NCBI RefSeq assembly: GCF_020740795.1
Contig: NC_067312.1
Span: 37,486,905 to 37,550,904 of the forward strand
DNA from: Apus apus
Lineage: Eukaryota; Chordata; Aves; Apodiformes; Apodidae
Length of the DNA stretch: 64,000 nt
Direction of reading: 5' to 3'
This document shows, in pieces, positions 1-12,200 of the stretch. Within the stretch, counting starts at the first letter, position 1, and each line of letters starts with the position of its first letter. Under the pieces are notes generated by a model. That model had not been told where the DNA came from. It made no database searches and was given only the letters and a program-made list of their open reading frames with translations. Both the position numbers and the translations under genes were made by a program.

Positions 1-2526
1 CAACTACTGCAGTGGGCTCCTAGGTGTGGTACAGTGACTTAACTCTTCTGTGGTATCTGCTCTTTTTTACTCATGAAAAAACCAATTCTCTGAAATTGTG
101 AATGTTTGTTACTCTGAATAAAGTTGCATAGTGTGTTCTGTAGAATGTGTAACTGTGGTCACTAAGTATTTGAAACCAGTTAGAGTATGTTATTTCTTTG
201 AGGAAGGTCTATTTTGAAAATAAAGTGACCATGGAGTAGTAAATGGCTCCAAGACTACTGTTCTGGTATAGGAATGTGCTTTTTCTTGTATCTCGTTGCT
301 TGTGTATTTTTCTGGTGTTTGGGTGAGGTCTGGGTATTGTGGCACATGGAAGAGGTGATCATTGGTGATGTTACAGACACGCTTAATTTCTTAGATGTTT
401 TGGCACAGCAAAAGCTGTGAAAATCATCATCTGTTTTCCTGGCTCTGGAAAGGATGCAAACATTCTCGAGCAGTGCAGGGCCACCAAACACATACTACTT
501 CCTTTTGACATCTGGGAGGAGGGGACACACTTGGTTGTTATCTGTGCAAAGGAGGCAAGAGCAGCTGCTTGCTGATTTGCTCTTTCCTGCAGCTTGAGAT
601 TCAGAGCACAGAGACAGCATCAGTAGCCTGAGTCCAACAGCTCTTCAGTAGCGGTAGTCCCAGTTTTAATTAATGCCAGCAAAAATTCATGCTAATAAGT
701 TGTTAATCTTCCCTTTCTGGAACTAATGTAGCTTTAGATAAATCTTACTACTTTGAGAAGGCTGCTTAATTGTATTTGTTTTATGTCTGTGAATGCCTTG
801 GGATGAACACAGTTAAGCATTTTATCTTTAAGTCAGTGGTCAGAAGTAAGATTTGACCTACCTGTGTTTTCCAGAATTGTCTTTTTGACTCAGTGCTGAA
901 CAGTAAAGATCTGGCCTTTGTGGAAGAAAATTAAGTGCAACACACATGGTTAAAGATGTTACATTTTTATAACATACTTAGGTTGGAAGGATGACATCTA
1001 AAGGACTGCAGTAGTTTTGAAGTATAAATTACTGAAGCTGGAAAGGGAGGTTTTCAGGTTTGAATGTGGAGGGAGAAATTGGTCGTTTATGTTAAACTAG
1101 GAGTTCCTTTTGGAGTGCTTAAAAAGTCTATATTAAGTTATTTGGTGCTGGAAAAATAAATACAGTGAGGTGTGTTTTCCCTCAGAGTTAAAAAAAATAA
1201 ATCCTAATATACTCAGATGTCTTATTTTCTTTATCTTGCTTTTGGGAAAATTTTCATTGTTAAAAGAAAAAATGTTCTGAAGATAATAAATATTAACTGG
1301 GAATACATGGAGAATGCTAGAACAGTTAACACATAATCTTGATTGGCCAACATGGGGGTTTGTTTTTTTAGTGAGTGGGGTTTTTGTTCTTGTAGTGGGG
1401 GTGTTTATTTTTGTTTTGTTTGTTTGGGGGTTTTTATTTTTTAACCAAAACAGAAGTGCCTCTCTTGAAGAACATGATGCTCATATTATCAAGACTATTT
1501 TCCTGCCTTTTTTTCTTTGAGTGCATATATCTGATTACTACTTATTCATTATATATGGAGACAGCTGATGAGCACAGTATACTGCTGCTCTAATATAGGT
1601 TTGTTTTGTAGTATTTTTTAACTGATAAATTGGAGTACAAATGTGACATGAAGAAGGTGAAAAATATTATTTCAAAGACTTCTCCACAGATGTTTTCTGT
1701 CCACCAGTCAAAAGAGTGCACTTTCCATAACCTGGTAGATTGCTTGCAGTTTATGAAGTGTTTGATATGTGTTTATGAGACAGATGTGTCTTCTGTCTTT
1801 AAAAGAAAATGGCTTAATTTTTAAATGACAAAATTATTTTACATTTAAACCCACAAGTTTTATTTTACAAAGACATGTTTAATTAGCATATATGCAACAC
1901 TCCGGATGTTACTAACTTAACATGATATCTAGTGTAAAACTACTACACTTTTCAAAATGGGATTTATTTACTATTTGAATTCCAAAAGTAGTCTTTCAGT
2001 TATCATCTAAAAAATGCTTTTGTTCTGCTGTCGTTCAAAACCCCAATTATTATGGCTCAGAAAAGACAGAGAAGTTTAGAATGAGAACAAATGTTTCCAG
2101 TAAGATTCATGGAACTCCTGTTACTAATTTTCTTTTTTTTTTAGTAGAGAAAGAGTGACCCAGGAAAGCTTAGGTTTACTGGATATATTAAACTCACAAA
2201 TTTCATTAGTCATTCAGAAGAATCTTCTGCATTCTCTGTTTAGTGGAGAATTAATTTGGGGACAATGGTAAAAAGAAAACTTTAAAAAAGGTTGTTATGG
2301 TGATAATTTGTGTCAGAGTAAAATTGGCTTTTTCCTTAGTTCATTAACAGATGGGCAGTCTGAAATGTTATGAACTACATAAAAGTCCTTCAGAAAATGT
2401 GCAGATTTTGTAAGAACTTTCATGAACAAAAAAATGATGTTGGTTTAAATCTTTGACTCGTACATTTCTAGATAATAGGTAAGAAGTTAGGTGAAACTGA
2501 ATTGTGCTGATTTTCATATTTTGCAG
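1..2526 (+). other. CARNMT1 intron (5' end outside window)
   Basis: I see no exon here. The exon expected just upstream in the protein (block GNEWSFFMLFSSNFVLNR) is not found in any frame by eye. The sequence is AT-rich with short T runs and has no recognisable repeat. It is assigned as intron because the next exon starts in mid-codon. Confidence 0.6.
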
Positions 2527-2705
2527 ATGCTCTGAAATTAACTCATGTAAGCTTTATCCCTGGATTCATCAGTTTAGCAATAACAGAAGATCTGCTGATC
2601 AGATACGTCCAATATATTTCCCTGATGTTGATCCTCACAGTCTTCCTTCTGGTTCAAACTTCTCTATGACAGCAGGGGATTTTCAAGAAATTTATTCTGA
2701 GTGCA
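2527..2705 (+). CDS. CARNMT1: CARNMT1 coding exon (NRR/SADQI block)
   Basis: The acceptor TTTTGCAG ends at 2526 and the donor A|GTGAGT follows 2705. The first base completes a split Arg codon and the last base opens an Asn codon finished by the next exon. The exon encodes the stretch from CSEIN to YSEC. It matches the human sequence closely, including the [12 protein letters not shown] and [13 protein letters not shown] blocks. Confidence 0.95.
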
Positions 2706-5700
2706 GTGAGTAAATGTCAAATTCTAGGCTACCCATGTAACTGTATCTTCAGAGTATTTTAATGAGACAATTATTATAAATAGAAGGGAACTGTATGTAC
2801 AAGCATTGAGTAAGATTTTCTTATTCAAAACAACTTTTCTTAGTTATGAAAAAAATATGGATACCTCCTTGCCTAACAGATCTTTGTTTCAGAACAAGAC
2901 AGCATAGTAGTATTATGGAAAGATTGACTTCATTTAGAAATTGTTCAAGGGAGCAGTGTAACTAGTCACTTCTCTAGTGTAAAAAATAAATAGGAGTTGT
3001 TGGGTTGTTGTTTTGTTTGTTTGTTTGTTTCCTGCTGTAAAAGCATAGCAAGCTGTTTCGATAATAGTAAATTATAATTCAAAGGAATTTATACTTCTTG
3101 ACTGTCATTAGGAAATATTTCAGTGGTATATTATGGGGACAATTATTAAAGATTGAGACATCAGTACAAATGAACTTATTTTTTCTTAGAATACCAGGTT
3201 ACTTGTGCTGTCCCAGCTAAGAAGTCAGGTTTTATGACTAACTTAATATTGAATTAACCTACAGAAGACTTATCTTTAGAGCTTTCTCTACCCATTACAT
3301 ATTTAAGATTTGTATTTCCAGTACCTGAAGAGGGCCTACAGGAAAGCTGGGGAGGGACTTCTTACAAGGTGATAGGACAAGGGATAATGGCTTTAAAGTG
3401 GAAGAGAAGAAATTTAGGCTAGACATGAGGAAGAAGTTCTTCACTATGAGGGTGGTGAGACACTGGCACAGGTTGCCCAGATGAGTTGTGAATGCCCCTT
3501 CCCTAGAAGTCTTCAAGGCCAGGTGGGATAGAGCTCTAAGCAACCTGGTCTAGTGAGAGGTGTCCCTGCCCATGCAGGGGTTTGGAACTAGATGATCTTT
3601 CAGGTCTCTTCCAACCCAAACGATTCTGTGATTCTGTTTCTTCGATCAAGGGTAGCACTTACCCAGTTCTTTTACGCATCGTCTGATAAATATATGCCTA
3701 TTTATAAGTCACTATTTTTCCCTTACACACTGTCGGATTATCACTTCAGACATCTTTTTTCTGTTTCCACCTTTCTGTCCCTATCAGACCTATAGCAGTT
3801 TTTCACCAGGATTATCTAGCTATTGCACTGTCCTTTATTGTGCAATTAGACTTCCATATATTTTCTTGTAAGAGCCTTTCTTACTGTTGCTTAAATTTCT
3901 GAAGGTTCTGTCTTACACTAGAACATCTATCTGATAATGGAAGAAATTGAGACTATTATTTTTTTTTTATTTACAGAACTTAAAAGTTATGCAATTTCAA
4001 GGATACATGTTTAGAGAGAAACAGGGAGACTCATGCTTTAAAAGGTAGACTTTGTAAGATCCTGCTTGTTAATTCATTAGTAAAAAACAGCTGGAGAAAT
4101 ACAGAGATACTGAATAAAATGTGCTAATGCTGTGATATTTGTGGAAGTTCACTCTAGTGTATAGATTATATTGTTCTAGATATATTAACTAGAGAGGCCC
4201 AAAATCTCTGGATATTTTTGCTGTTATATTTCTAACAGTCATGGTGATGAAGTTTATAGGACAGGTGAGTAATACCACACTTGGGCCTTCATTTATATAA
4301 CATGTCAAACCATGACAGTTGTAGTATTTACATTTTACAGTATATATAAAAATATCTCATTTTGTTTAACACATATGAACAATTTTATAAAATGCATAAG
4401 TATGTATAATAATTTAGACTGTATATGCACACACATACAATACATACATAGGTCACCCGAACCTAAACTTGACTGTTGTTAACTTAAACCAAAATATTTT
4501 ATTTACATGTAACTAAGAAAGAGTCTTCAGTTTTTGCTGTTGAAAGTAATACTGAGTGTATAAATAAATACTGGGGTTAAATTATGAACTCTTACAGGGG
4601 TAGAACCACTGACAGAAATCTCTGTAATTTTACTCTTTTTATACAGATACGTGGGACTGCATAGCAACTTGCTTCTTCATAGATACAGCACATAATGTTA
4701 TTGATTACATTGATACTATATGGAAAATACTGAAGCCTGGAGGAATATGGATAAATGTAGGCAAGTGTGACCAACCTCTTTCTGCTAACTGTGACTTATG
4801 TTTGATCACGTAACAGACATCTAGTACTTCTAAGGAGTTGTGGGGATTAGTGCATCTGTGCTGAGAAGTCTGTAGAGCTACATAGAAACATATAGGTCTT
4901 AGGAATTACCTCAGATGTGTTCAGAATATGTCCAGATGTTTGCTAGTTACAATCGAGTCAACACCATGTGATTTTTAAAATGAAGTAAATCTGAGTGGCA
5001 GGTTTTGCATACATCCAACAAACATTTGATATTTGATATTTGCGGTGTCCTGTATTCCTATTTTTGGCAGCTTTTGTGAGAAAATGTAACTTCTCCTGTG
5101 TGGAACTATAACCTTGCTTTCATAATCTGAAATTCATTAGAGAAGTTGTATTACAGTGACAGAAATAAGTTCTTTTGTCTGTATTTCAATATGTGAGTCT
5201 GTATATAACAATTCTTTGCACTTTCAGTATGTACTTTTGATTTTTAAAACATTTTTGTCTTTTTAATAGCCATTTCTATTGTATCGTTGTACTCTAGGAC
5301 CACTCCTTTACCACTTTGAAAACTTAGGAAATGAACTTTCTATAGAATTAAGCTATGAGGATATAAAAAATGTTATACTGCAATATGGATTCCATATAGA
5401 GGTAAGAAGATACTGTTGTTTCCAATGAATAGTATTGCTATAGATCACACAGACTCCTTTGAATAAACCTTGACATTAAACTTACTTCAACATAACTAAT
5501 AACTTCTAATAACATACTAATAACTTCTAGAACTTAGTATTTTTAAGTGTGTGGCAAATTGTTTGCTTTCCTAACTTTCAAAAAGTATAGAGATGGGCCT
5601 TAAAATCTATTAAGTATATAGCGATTTTTTTTTTAGTAAGATAAATCTGTATAGTTCCTGTAGAGAAGGTTTTGGGTTTTTTTAACTACTTTTTTTGGGA

Positions 5701-5813
5701 TTTCTTTTCAGGTGGAGAAAGAATCTGTATTGTCAACTTACACTGTGAATGAACTTTCCATGATGAAATACTACTATGAATGTGTGTTGTTTGTGGTGAG
5801 AAAACCAGAATAG
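2527..5813 (+). CDS. CARNMT1: Carnosine N-methyltransferase, 3' coding exons (partial)
   Basis: CARNMT1 is a SAM-dependent enzyme that methylates the imidazole of carnosine to give anserine. The window holds its last four coding exons, joined 2527-2705, 4647-4760, 5298-5401 and 5712-5813 (stop TAG 5811-5813). They encode about 166 residues, roughly human 245-409, nearly identical to the human protein as I remember it. Recognised blocks are [55 protein letters not shown] and the C-terminal [14 protein letters not shown]. Residues reported for human SAM/carnosine binding (Asp316, His347, Tyr398) appear kept in FFIDTAH, YHFEN and YYYEC. The first exon begins with one base that completes an Arg codon, so upstream exons carrying the glycine-rich SAM motif lie left of the window. 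Oddity: the intron after 4760 uses a GC donor. Confidence 0.97.
3310..3645 (+). mobile_element. CR1 LINE 3' fragment (+ strand) in CARNMT1 intron
   Basis: A 5'-truncated CR1 tail. It contains the family landmarks CAGGAAAGCTGGGGAGGGAC, GATAGGACAAGGG, CTTCACTATGAGGGTGGTGA and GGCACAGGTTGCCCAGATG. It ends in GATCTTTCAGGTCTCTTCC followed by ATTCTGTG ATTCTG repeats. The orientation is sense to CARNMT1. It has no coding capacity; its thumb-domain remnant is broken. Confidence 0.9.
4647..4760 (+). CDS. CARNMT1: CARNMT1 coding exon ending at a GC splice donor
   Basis: This 114-nt exon follows acceptor TATACAG. It encodes [16 protein letters not shown] and then [12 protein letters not shown], including the Asp equivalent to human Asp316. 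It ends GTAG|GCAAGT. The GT four bases upstream (4757) would break the frame, so the GC donor is preferred. Confidence 0.93.
5298..5401 (+). CDS. CARNMT1: CARNMT1 coding exon (PLLYHFENL block)
   Basis: The acceptor ACTCTAG ends at 5297 and the donor GAG|GTAAGA follows 5401. The first two bases complete a Gly codon begun before the GC-AG intron. It encodes [22 protein letters not shown] and LQYGFHIE. The His of YHFEN corresponds to human His347. Confidence 0.95.
5712..5813 (+). CDS. CARNMT1: CARNMT1 terminal coding exon
   Basis: The acceptor TTTTCAG ends at 5711. The exon gives [33 protein letters not shown] and TAG at 5811-5813. The length and C-terminus match the human protein, which ends RKPQ, so the gene is intact here. 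Confidence 0.96.
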   Translation: MEKESVLSTYTVNELSMMKYYYECVLFVVRKPE

Positions 5814-6122
5814 AAGTGATCTGAATAGGAAAATAAGAAACAATGTTAGCTTGAAAGGCAGAAATGGGGATAAAATGGACTGGTTGATGTCTGGATACAA
5901 CCTCAAATCAGTGGTGCCTTCATATTCCTAATAGGATTTAGATAGTGTCTATTTTCTTAATATCTGTGTTGCTATCCAGACATGTACTATGCCATGCATA
6001 TTTGTAATATACTTGTGAAAATGGAGGAAGAAATGTTCATAAACACTGCTTTGTGCTTTGGAATGCTTTAAAAATACAAGCAGAAACATTTTCTTGAGAA
6101 TAAAATGTGTTGTTTGCCATAA
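5814..6122 (+). other. CARNMT1: CARNMT1 3' UTR with poly(A) signal
   Basis: Non-coding DNA after the stop leads to an AATAAA at 6099-6104 followed by a GT-rich stretch, the usual arrangement for cleavage about 15-25 bases later. The 3' end at about 6122 is inferred. Another AATAAA occurs near 6790 and could serve a longer transcript. Confidence 0.6.
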
Positions 6123-8420
6123 CCAGGCTAATTCTTTGCATATGCTGCCTCATTTTTCATAGATTTATAAATTGCTTTCTTTTTTTTCTAATCTCTGATG
6201 TTAGAAATTCATAAAGATGCTTACTATACTAGCTGTGTCACTTTTAGAGAAGTATTTCTAAACATATACTTAAGAAGTCTGAAATGGTTGGAAAATTATA
6301 CAATTATTTATGATTATTTAGATACAATAGCGGTCAGAACTGTTACAGCATTTTCTGTGGAACTGAAACAAAGTAGATTATTACACAAATTCTTATATTT
6401 GACTGTACTACTGTCAACAATTTAATCAAAACACAGAGCCTGTAGGCAATTTGAAGTGCTATGTGAAGGCAGAGTACTGAGTGAGGAAAAAGGCTGTCAC
6501 AGAGAAGCAGTATGTTAGCCTCAGTTCAGGAATAAGACCAGTTTTGTTTAATCTCTTAGTGTTGAAACTGAAATAGGAGATGATTTGCTGTCTTAAAATA
6601 CATTGCTTTTGAGTCACCTACTTAATACTTAAGCCACAACAGTGAAGCAGATTTTTTTTTGTTAAACATAATTGACAGAAAGTCATGTTACACCTTGAGT
6701 TCTTTTTTTAAACTTGATAAAATAGCTGAGTTATCCATGCCATGTGTAGGCTGTGAAACAGAAAAATCCTTGTTTTTTTCAAAGAGGAAAAATAAAGTTA
6801 TATGTAACTAATATGCCTTGTAACCTAATAATCTCTTCCTGAATCATCATGTGCAGGCCAATTATTTCCTTGTAACTTCAGGCACTTTACCCTTGTCACC
6901 TAGTGACTTCTTGGTTCCTTATCCTGATAGTGTTTTTTCGTGGCACATGTGGCTTAGGTGAATATTTTATCTACACGCCATCATACCCTACAGGAGGCTG
7001 ACTGAATATTCTGTCGCTTAGAAGCTAGTTATATGAGAAAACATTAACTGAGGGGAGGTGTTACGTTAGACATGTCTTTTTCTTAATTTATTGGTTACAT
7101 TAAGTACCATTTTCATCAATTTCAGAGCTTTCTTTGAAATATAAAAATGTTATGGTAAGGAATTAAGGGGGTTTTGATGTTTGGTCATAATGGCACTGGA
7201 CAATAACTTGCTTGCCTTTATTTCTAGTCCCTTTTTTCATGTTGATGTCCTAATCACATCTCTTCAATAGATCTGTTACTGGCATTTGGATTTTTCCCAG
7301 TAAGGCCAGAACCTTGTCCTTCTGTTCCTAAACTGTTTGTCTGCAAGGAAGGAAAACACAAACTTTTTTTATATAATTTCAGCACTGTGTAAGAGAGCAC
7401 ATGCCTCAGTGTATTCAGTACTGTGCCTCTTTCCGCTCAGAATCCTTACTGAGAATGTGTGTGGTCTACAGAAGTTGTCAATTAGGGTTTTCCTTAAACT
7501 AGTCTTATCTTAACTTTTTTTTTTTAAAGGTTGCTTTAATTTGGTTACTGTACTATTCAGTGTATTTTTGAGGAACTTTGTGATTCTTTGCTTTCATTCT
7601 GATTTATTTTCTTTTTTACCTTAGGTGGACTATGTTTAGGCCTTAAAATAAGGCAAGGTTAAGTGAATGCTGATTATGCTGTTGCTCTGAGTAGTATATA
7701 TTATTTGTAATATCACCCAATTTCCGTCTCCTACTCAGGCTGTAGTTACACTTGAAATGTGGTGGTCTTATTTTTCATAAATGGGCAACTGAATTCTGGC
7801 TTTCTAGTTGAATGTTAATATCCTTCCTTCTGGTGGCTTTGTTTTTTACCTCCTCATATTGTCACAAGCACCATGTTTTGTCTTGTTTTTGGAAAAGTAT
7901 GTTCTCATTTACTTACAGCGATATGCTTCTATTTCAAATCGAGAAAATGTCAGTTTTCCCCAGTGTTTTAAATTATGACGGTTGCATTAAGAGCTGGAAG
8001 CTTGTAAGTTGTATGAGTTAATAGTGTTATACCTGCAGTTGTATTTATGAGTTCCTAAGATGCATCACTGTTATGCACATGGATAATTGTGTATTATTGG
8101 ATGTGATTACATTCTTCTTTTCAGTTGTACACGGGGGGGGAGGGAAATGCTTAAGGTGTTGATCAGCTGCAGCCAAGAACGTTTGACTTAAGCCACTGTT
8201 AACCTGTACAGGTATTGGATGTAAAATAAAATGCTGCATAATCCTCAGTGTGATACTTCTTTACATAGAGTAAGTTTGACAAATTTTTATTTACACGTAG
8301 AACACACTGAGATCAGCGACGAAGGTAAGAAGGGGAAGGTTTCTGTCTCTGCATGAACTTCCCTCCGTTTCCAGCATGTGTACCGGGCTTGATTTTTCTT
8401 GGGTATTAAACTTTGTGGTA
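6123..8420. other. CARNMT1-C9orf40 intergenic spacer
   Basis: About 2.3 kb of AT-rich DNA lies between the inferred CARNMT1 3' end and the C9orf40 CpG island. I recognise no exon, RNA gene or repeat. Short ORFs such as 6198-6425 and 7812-8021 show no known family and no splice context. Confidence 0.6.
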
Positions 8421-9245
8421 CGACGTGATGCCGCTCCTGCTGGAGCTCGTTCTGCCCTGCCCTGCCCTGGGCCCGGCCCCCCGGGGCTCCCCCGGCCCGG
8501 CCCGGCCCGGCCCGGCCGGCAGCGGCGCCGCCTGGCGGGGCGGGGCGGGGCCCGGCGGGCTGCGCATGCGCCTCCCCGCGCGCGGCGGAGCGGGCTCTCC
8601 CGGGCGGCGCGCGCTCGGCGGAGCCGCCGGCGCTCGGCCCCTCATGGCCAAGCGGCGCGCGGAGCCGTTAGTGTGTCACGTGCCCGTCAAACGGCTCCTG
8701 CGCGAGCCGCCGCCGCCCCCCCGCGCCGCGGCCCCCGAGCGGCGCCCCCGGGGGGAAGCGGCGAGCGCCGGCCCCGCCGCCGCCAAGCGGAAGCTGGAGG
8801 AGGCTGAGGCGCCGCCGGGAAAGCGGCCGGGGCTGCGGGGGAGCAGCCCCCGCGGGGAGCAGGGGGACGCGGGCGGCGGGCGGCGGCGGCGCGGGGGGCT
8901 CGCGGCGCCCCAGGACGAGAGGACGGCGGAGAGACGCGCCGGTGGCCGGGGCAAAGAGAGGGCGGCAGCCGCCGCTGAGGTAACGGAGCGGGGCTGAGGC
9001 GGCGGGAGGCCTCCCGGGGAGAGTGCCGCGGTGCGGCCGGGCCCGCGCTGCTCGCGTGGGGGGTGGTGGCGGCAGCTGGCGCTGTGCTGCGGGCTCCGGC
9101 CGCTGCGCCAGGCGGTCACCCGGGGCTGGCGGGCCGAGCGGCGGGGCAGCGAGACGTGCCGGCGGAGGAAGGGCCCCGGGCCCTCGCCGAGCGGGGCTCA
9201 GAGCGCCGTGCCTGTGCCTCACTGCGGTGATCGGTCCCGGGCCTC
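8420..9245. promoter_or_regulatory. C9orf40: CpG island promoter of C9orf40
   Basis: There is an abrupt change from AT-rich sequence to very GC- and CpG-rich DNA. It includes a CCCGG pentamer array at about 8491-8518 and a CGCATGCGC motif near 8563. The island spans the presumed transcription start, the first coding exon and the start of intron 1, typical of a broadly expressed vertebrate gene. The exact start site cannot be fixed from sequence. Confidence 0.85.
8644..8979 (+). CDS. C9orf40: C9orf40 coding exon 1
   Basis: 112 codons inside the CpG island. The first 20 residues carry the conserved HVPxKRLL element. The rest is proline, alanine, glycine and arginine rich, with a KRKLEE segment near residue 54. 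The exon ends in phase 0 at a GTAACG donor. Confidence 0.93.
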
Positions 9246-12200
9246 GTAGAGTGTTGCTTCTTGCTTTTTTTCTTCCTGATGCATGAGAAAACGGTTTTAG
9301 CTTTTTTCTTTTTCCGCTATAGAAAAACTGTTGGGAAACGGCCCGTCGGAATTTCGCTGTAGTTAACTCTTACCTTCAGGCACACCCCCATCCAACAGTA
9401 TGGTGGAAGCTTGAGGGGTTGAGTTAGCGTGACTGTTGGAGGTTGCGGATCAGGCTGATGACAATACCTGACAATTTTCATAACTCTGTGTTTGGGATGG
9501 GCATTCAGTAGAGATGCCAGAGCTATCTTTGAACTAAAACATGTAGGAAAGTCGGTGGTCAGGTGAAGGGGATTAGTTTTTTTAATATTCAGGATGTATC
9601 GAAATGCATGTTTGACTTGCCGTGTTTCTGGTTAACAACGTACATTCTCCTTCCCCTGTTTTCACCGCATTTTACAGAATAAGCCATAAGATAAGAAGAA
9701 AGTTTTTGTTTTGCAAAAATAAAATGCTGTGCCCATCTAGAAGATTTTTAGAGGTTAACTCAACCTTTCATCCCACCTACATCTTATAAATAAGATTGAA
9801 GTATTTGTTCCAATGATGGAAAGTGGGAGAAAGTCTAAATTGGGTCAGATGGACTTTGAACTCCAGTTTTAGACTCTGGTTTTGAAAAGATCAGTCATTT
9901 TATAGTATAAGGCAAATCTGTGATCTGTAAAGCAAATGGAGTTTTTTCTTTCACAAGCTCTGCCTTTTGTTTTTTTGGTCGGTTGAGTTTGTTGGGGTTT
10001 TTTCAGTGGTTGATGATAGAATTACGGTATGAAAGACTTGACAAAAATACTCTGTGTCCCATTAAAATTATATATCTGTTAAGGCTGTGCTGTTTAAACA
10101 TAAGCATTTCTTTCGTTTCTGAAGAGACTACACGTCTTCTGAAGCAAAGCAAATTAAACAAAAGAGCAAATTTCTACAGAAATGTTTAATTCCATCACAA
10201 GTATGGTGCTGAATTCTTACCGCTATGGTTATTAAGCATAATTTTGTAGCTTTAGTACTGGTACGAAAACAACCAGCCCCCGGGATTTTCACACAATAAG
10301 AAGTATTTCTCTCTACAAAATGAAGGGCTGGATTTTTAACAGGTTGTTTCCTTAATGCAGTTTTGTATAAAAATATATTTACTTCAAAATAAAGCTCAGG
10401 TAACGGCAGGCAAGAGATGTTTCTTCCATCTTGTGTGTGTTTTAAGTCCTTCACAGAGGTGTTTCTGATGAGGATTTTTATACCCTTCTGAAAACACAGC
10501 TGTGGGTTGACACTATTCTTAGCTGTTCTATAGTTGTGTAGTTTGTTGGGTAAGAAGAGTGATCTGAATACTGTTAATTCCACAGTGTGTTTGTTAATGT
10601 TGTAAGCAATTCCAGTTATGTTACAGATTTGGCACCTGTCTTGTTCTTCTTGGGCTCATTTGTTTTCACATTGCATCTTTCTGGGAGATGCCAATAGACT
10701 TTAAATACTGCTGCTTTGCAGACTTGAATGCTATTGAAATTATTCCTGTATGTAATCTTTAGATTACTTACAAAATTAAGAATGCATATTTAGAGGAATC
10801 CAAAATTAAGAGTGTGCAGATTTTTTGTGGTAATGAGAGTCTAGAGTGTAGGATCTTTGAAACAAGACTCCCGTCATTTACTCTCTGTATACAAAATGTC
10901 TAGCACCAGGGGTCTTTTGACATTGAGCTCTTCACTCTTACGGTGTGAGCAGTAGCTTCTTAGGAAAACACAAGCCTTCAGATTCAACTTGGGGAGAATT
11001 TGTAAGGATCGTTGACAGGTTCTGAAACTCCATTGCTGGAGATTTTTTTTCAGAGAACCTGTTAGCCGCCTGCTGTGCACAGTTCTGTGTGAGTGGTTCT
11101 GCCTAGGTTGGAATATGGACTGGAAAATCTGCCCTTTCTCTTTTGCACTTTGCTAATGATGTGCAGTATAAAAATGTCTGTTTACAGGAATATTTGTGCA
11201 AATGTGTGCTGCTGCTTACGGTTTGGCATTCTTCCAGTTTCCATATAATCAATCACTCTGTTCTTGTGGAACTATGTAATTTTAACTGGTTTTGATCTCA
11301 ATTCCAGTTATGGGAACTTTGTTTCTTTAATTTTCCCTGAAGACAGTCTCCTGGTGAGGAAAATCACGCTAGCAGTACCCTACAGGCACACAGCGATTTT
11401 GCTGCTACGAAATGTCTTGTGCCTTGGGACTTAAATAATGCAAGTTTACCTAGGACAAAAAATTGTAGTTTATCAGAGGTTTATATGACAACAAATAGAA
11501 AAATATATTATTCAAATGGAAAGTATGGTGAATTTATATACTTTTCTCTTTTGAGGAGTGGGGAGGAGGCATCATTTTTCTGCTGACAGAGTTTAGGGAC
11601 CGTACTTACTGCAGTTCAATACTACTTTTTTTATTATTCTGTAGCAGATTAAGCAGACAAAGCATGACATTTTTCAAGAGCCATACCAAAACAGTTATAC
11701 CAATTTATTTGTTAAAAATACTTCTGTTTGGCACGTCTCACAGCTGAGATAATAAAGTAAAATATTTAAAAATTCCAATTGTATGTAAAGAAAAACACAA
11801 CTCCATATTATATGGCTATACATTATTTTATGTTTGTGGTAGCATTCAATGTTTTTGCATACCAAAAGAAAGTACATGCTCAAGACGTAACGAATGACTT
11901 GAGAATTCCTCTTCTTACATGTGTCATGTCCACAGAAATGTGCACAGATTGGCCACTGATTACAAACAAAATGTGTTGTTATTAATATGTTGTATAACAG
12001 ATTAAATAGATATATGTAATTGAAGAGTAAAGTAGTAAATAAGTACATATTCCAAGATTTTCCTTGTACTACTTACCAGTTCTTAAATTTTCCCCTCCCT
12101 GCTCCTAGAGGATATCTTAGTTTTTCTTCTGTATGCTTGAGCACAGAAAAGAAGTGGAATGTGGTAGAAACACTGCCCAGTGCTTTGCTTTTCCTGCAAG

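Noticed and set aside
4757..4758. GT as donor of the CARNMT1 exon
   Set aside because: It would put the next exon out of frame with a stop after nine codons; the GC four bases later keeps the frame.
8376..8807. 143-codon + strand frame overlapping C9orf40 exon 1
   Set aside because: Arg/Pro/Ala-rich shadow of a CpG island; C9orf40 homology is in a different frame.
8668..9222. 184- and 147-codon minus-strand frames in the CpG island
   Set aside because: Low-complexity GC-rich shadows with no similarity to known proteins; they overlap the real exon antisense.
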